Positions 61,255 through 64,000 of a stretch of DNA of 64,000 nucleotides are shown here, in pieces. This DNA is from Bacteroidota bacterium. Lineage in GTDB: Bacteria > Bacteroidota > Bacteroidia > Cytophagales > Cyclobacteriaceae. Below the pieces are notes generated by a model, which had not been told where the DNA came from, searched no databases, and saw nothing but the letters and a program-made list of their open reading frames with translations. Position 1 is the first letter of the stretch. Each line of letters opens with the position of its first letter. The stretch spans positions 1 through 64,000 of the forward strand of contig JAEZGH010000140.1 in NCBI GenBank assembly GCA_023417065.1, read 5' to 3'. A program made the translations under genes and the position numbers.

Positions 61255-63231
61255 CTATTCAAATACATAGCCTGGATTCTGATATGCTGCCTTTTCTTCG
61301 GCGCTTACTTCCATCGCGTCTATTTGACCTTGAGGAATCGGACGCAGATAGTGGTGAGGCTGAATATTACGTGTTATTGTCGCCGGAGTGTGGTCACCGA
61401 AGTTAAACCCGCAGATTTCATATGTTCCTGCAAATTCCTCCCATTTCTGGGTGCGCACAAGGTCTAACCAGCGGTATCCTTCGCCGAAGTATTCACGTGA
61501 ACTTTCCTCCAGAATGTAGTTGATGTCGATTACAGCCGGTGTGGCCGCAGTGAGAGCAGCGCTGTTATCTTCAATGCGTTCGGTATTTCCGTTGTTATCC
61601 CATCTCCATTTGCCTGCACGTGCACGAATAACGTTTATCAACTCGCGGGCACTCTTGCCTCCGACAGTAGTAGCGCCTTTCACGGCAGCTTCGGCGGCAA
61701 CGAAATAGAGTTCGGAGAACTTCGCGATTTTGAACGGACGTGTAAGGTTAGCATTAGGTTCTCCCAGTCCATTACCATTGTCGGTACGATACGTTCCGAT
61801 TTTCCAAAGGCCAGGATAAACACGACGACCAATACCTCTTGGAGTAACTACGAAATCTGCCCTTCCCGGAAGAACACCAACACCGACACCAGGAACGTTT
61901 TTGTCAGGGAAATTCGCGCCCGCTGGATATGCGATGTTGGCAGCCTCTGTCTCGTCATCAAGGAAAGTGAGTATTGGATCACCAGGTCTCACCTCCATAC
62001 CATTCGCGTTATAGAGTACATCATTCGGAATTCCACCTTTGTTCCAATTTCCTCTGTATACGGTTACAAAAGTTCCGTCGTAACGGGAATCCAGTGTTTT
62101 ATCCGCGAACGTGTTTTCTATTGCCCCAATCGTCGGTGCCATGCGCGTCCAGGGACGACCGAGTGCCTGAGATGCCTCACGTTGTACTGAGCTTACACCA
62201 CCTGTTCCATCAGGGTTGCTTGCACTCCGGATTTCAGTATAGTTCCACGTTACCATCCATGCAGCTGCATTACCACCCGGATCGGTACCTGCGAAACAGT
62301 TTATACATGTTCCGTTGTAGAATTCACTTTCCTGGGTGTGGTCTGCATACAATAACATTTCCTTGTTGCGGTCATTTCCCCCCACGTGTAAGTCGTAGTA
62401 GGTATCTACAAGACCGAACGGACCTGGATTATCGATCGCAAAGGTTGCGATATTATACGCCTGCTGGAAATACCATTGCGCGTCGTGTCCGTCAGGATCA
62501 ACACGAGGTGTTTCGGGATATGTGGGAATGTTGTTAGGATTTTCCAACCACCATCCATAAGTGAGGTAAGCCTTAGCCAGATAGAGACGCGCAAGCGTTT
62601 TTGTTGCACCACCAGTTACCCGACCAACTTCCGGAAGGTTATCGATCGCAGTGAGCAGGTCGGGGAATATGGCCTTAGTATAGACTTCGGGAACAGTATT
62701 ACGCACAGAGCCTGTCGATGCACTCGTGTTGAATTTAAGTTCGCCTGCACCAAGATCCAGAGGAACGCCGCCAAAAGTTTGCACCAAAAGGAAATAATCG
62801 AATGCGCGGAAAAACCGTGCCTCAGCAATAAGGGCTTCCGAGATTCCAACTTCTTCAGCGTTTTCAATTATTCCGCTCGCGGTATTGATGTTACTGAATG
62901 CAACTCCCCAAATCGCGTCTGAGCGGCTGCTGGAAGGAGTAATCTCGCCTTCGCCGCTAATGTCCATAACCTTGAAGTTAGCGTCCGCGCTTTGACCCCA
63001 GGTGTATTCATCTGTGCCCGTTTCGAGAGTATTATAGTAATAAGGCTGACCATAGATCCAACGAAGGTGAGCGTACATGGAGGTCAATCCTGCATAGACC
63101 CCCTTTTCCGTCTTAAAGTATCCAGGCTCATAGAAGTTTCGGGGCTGCTCATCGAGGAGCTCCGAGCACGATACAAGGAACAACGTCATCAATATTGTTC
63201 CGGTAAGTGTTTTTATGTTTATTCTTTTCAT
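61255..63231 (-). CDS. SusD/RagB family glycan-binding lipoprotein
   Basis: The 658-residue lipoprotein (signal TLTGTILMTLFLVSC) starts at ATG 63231. SusD signatures are LLDEQPRNFYEPGYFKTEKGVYAGLTSMYAHLR, NAEEVGISEALIAEARFFRAFDYFLLVQTFGGVPL and EESSREYFGEGYRWLDLVRTQKW. It binds glycan on the cell surface together with the SusC transporter. Twelve bases separate it from susC. The length is greater than the usual 500-600. Confidence 0.95.
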   Translation of the reverse strand: MKRINIKTLTGTILMTLFLVSCSELLDEQPRNFYEPGYFKTEKGVYAGLTSMYAHLRWIYGQPYYYNTLETGTDEYTWGQSADANFKVMDISGEGEITPSSSRSDAIWGVAFSNINTASGIIENAEEVGISEALIAEARFFRAFDYFLLVQTFGGVPLDLGAGELKFNTSASTGSVRNTVPEVYTKAIFPDLLTAIDNLPEVGRVTGGATKTLARLYLAKAYLTYGWWLENPNNIPTYPETPRVDPDGHDAQWYFQQAYNIATFAIDNPGPFGLVDTYYDLHVGGNDRNKEMLLYADHTQESEFYNGTCINCFAGTDPGGNAAAWMVTWNYTEIRSASNPDGTGGVSSVQREASQALGRPWTRMAPTIGAIENTFADKTLDSRYDGTFVTVYRGNWNKGGIPNDVLYNANGMEVRPGDPILTFLDDETEAANIAYPAGANFPDKNVPGVGVGVLPGRADFVVTPRGIGRRVYPGLWKIGTYRTDNGNGLGEPNANLTRPFKIAKFSELYFVAAEAAVKGATTVGGKSARELINVIRARAGKWRWDNNGNTERIEDNSAALTAATPAVIDINYILEESSREYFGEGYRWLDLVRTQKWEEFAGTYEICGFNFGDHTPATITRNIQPHHYLRPIPQGQIDAMEVSAEEKAAYQNPGYVFE

Positions 63232-63243
63232 CTTAATCAAAGT

Positions 63244-64000
63244 CTAGAATGTCAGATTAACACCAATCAGATAGTTACGCGTAGAGGGCGTATTGGTACC
63301 TATTGTCAAAATACGGCTTAGCTCACCTGACATAGGAACAGCTGCATTTTCGTTACCGAGAGAGTTGGTCTCAGGGTCCATTCCAGATTCTCTGTTATAA
63401 GGTGAGAACATAACGAACGGATTTTGCGCGGTGAAGTAGACGCGAAGATTTACGTCAGAATTTCTCAGCTGATTGAAATTATATCCGAGGGTGATAGTGC
63501 GTACCTTCAGGTACGATGCATCGAAATATCCGAGTGTACTTGCATACTTCAGGTTATCTCCGCTTCTGATACTTTCAGGGTTTGGATATTTGGCTCCCGT
63601 ATTCTCGGGAGTCCAGTAATCAACCTTCACGTTTCCATTACGTCCGTTCAGCAGGTTCATATAACCACCAGCGCCATACAACGTACTATTAAGGAGACCT
63701 CCTCGCTGGAACATTCCAACGATGCTCAAATCGAAATTTTTGTAACCGACCCGTGTATTGAAACCGCCCTGGAAGTCAGGAAGCATACTGATAATCTGAC
63801 GATCCTGCGCGTCAATTGCTCTTGTCGGCGAACCATCAGGATTAAAGTCACCTGTATATTTCACCTTGATCATACCCAGTGTATTCGATCCGGGTTCAAG
63901 GATGTCACGATAAGGATCTTCTTCCTGCCACAGACCTATGCGTTCGAAATCATAAATAACATCAATCGGATGGCCTACGAACCACCAGTTGGCTTCGTTA
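63244..64000 (-). CDS. SusC/RagA family TonB-dependent transporter, C-terminal part
   Basis: The window ends inside this gene; about 251 C-terminal residues are visible. NWWFVGHPIDVIYDFERIGLWQEEDPYRDI, FDLSIVGMFQRGGLLNSTLYG, LKVRTITLGYNFNQLRN and VYFTAQNPFVMFSPYN are standard for the end of the SusC outer-membrane beta barrel, closing with YLIGVNLTF as the final strand. It imports oligosaccharides with SusD. It heads the glucuronoxylan locus. Confidence 0.95.
   Translation of the reverse strand, partial: NEANWWFVGHPIDVIYDFERIGLWQEEDPYRDILEPGSNTLGMIKVKYTGDFNPDGSPTRAIDAQDRQIISMLPDFQGGFNTRVGYKNFDLSIVGMFQRGGLLNSTLYGAGGYMNLLNGRNGNVKVDYWTPENTGAKYPNPESIRSGDNLKYASTLGYFDASYLKVRTITLGYNFNQLRNSDVNLRVYFTAQNPFVMFSPYNRESGMDPETNSLGNENAAVPMSGELSRILTIGTNTPSTRNYLIGVNLTF

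Noticed and set aside
1..64000. CRISPR arrays, insertion sequences, prophage genes, toxin-antitoxin or restriction systems
   Set aside because: No regularly spaced identical repeats, transposase, integrase or nuclease/methylase motifs were found on either strand.

Overview
The window looks like chromosomal DNA of a free-living Bacteroidota bacterium, probably of the Cytophagales (Chryseolinea/Ohtaekwangia-like; the rank below phylum is an inference). Pointers are a SusC/SusD pair, promoters with the Bacteroidota -7 box TAnnTTTG, many short lipoproteins with Bacteroidota-type lipoboxes, weak Shine-Dalgarno sequences, and a complete ebo cluster. I found no insertion sequence, prophage, CRISPR array or rRNA.

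Layout. 1-6.1 kb: end of a DUF3817 membrane protein, a secreted HELGH metalloprotease-like gene broken by an in-frame TAG, two paralogous surface lipoproteins (the second frameshifted), and long low-complexity spacers. 6.7-6.95 kb: tRNA-Leu(CAA), preceded by a damaged copy that carries a palindromic insertion. 7.1-12.3 kb: an alpha/beta hydrolase, a Crp/Fnr regulator and a redox/quinone-stress gene set (NADP-binding protein, YceI, SDR, DoxX, DODA-type dioxygenase); two of its promoters carry perfect TTGAT-N4-ATCAA boxes at identical spacing from the -7 box. 12.4-14.5 kb: egtB-egtD (ergothioneine). 15.3-16.7 kb: an ECF sigma factor, a small protein and a ClpP-like protease in one overlapping operon. 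16.9-31.4 kb: mixed metabolism, transport and envelope genes (MATE, VOC, LA_2272-type surface repeats, pyruvate-kinase-like protein, two YeeE/YedE halves, Nudix, Gfo/Idh, FAD protein, Hsp20, DUF1080). 31.5-35.6 kb: membrane proteins, a hydrolase and xseA-xseB.

35.7-42.3 kb holds the whole ebo cluster (eboA to eboF, minus strand). 42.4-50.9 kb is a stress island: UspA, a helical protein, a truncated BaeRF3-like protein, a REC-Crp fusion regulator with its PAS histidine kinase, a phospholipase D/cardiolipin synthase, an FMN-binding PNPOx-fold protein and a YtxH protein. A further TTGAT-like box upstream of one of these genes links the island to the 8-9.5 kb promoters. 51.5-56.8 kb: an aldonolactone-oxidase gene overlapping an Anabaena-sensory-rhodopsin-transducer (ASRT) homologue, DUF2721, and a second ECF sigma factor paired with an anti-sigma-like/trypsin fusion, followed by two lipoproteins. 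56.8-64 kb: a glucuronoxylan-type utilisation locus (uxuA, GH115, SusD, SusC); uxuA is frameshifted in a homopolymer.

Two of the three gene lesions are one-base losses in A/T runs, so assembly error has to be excluded before calling them pseudogenes. The parts most worth following up are the Crp/Fnr-box promoters, the ebo cluster, the sigma-ClpP operon, the ASRT operon and the interrupted tRNA-Leu copy.
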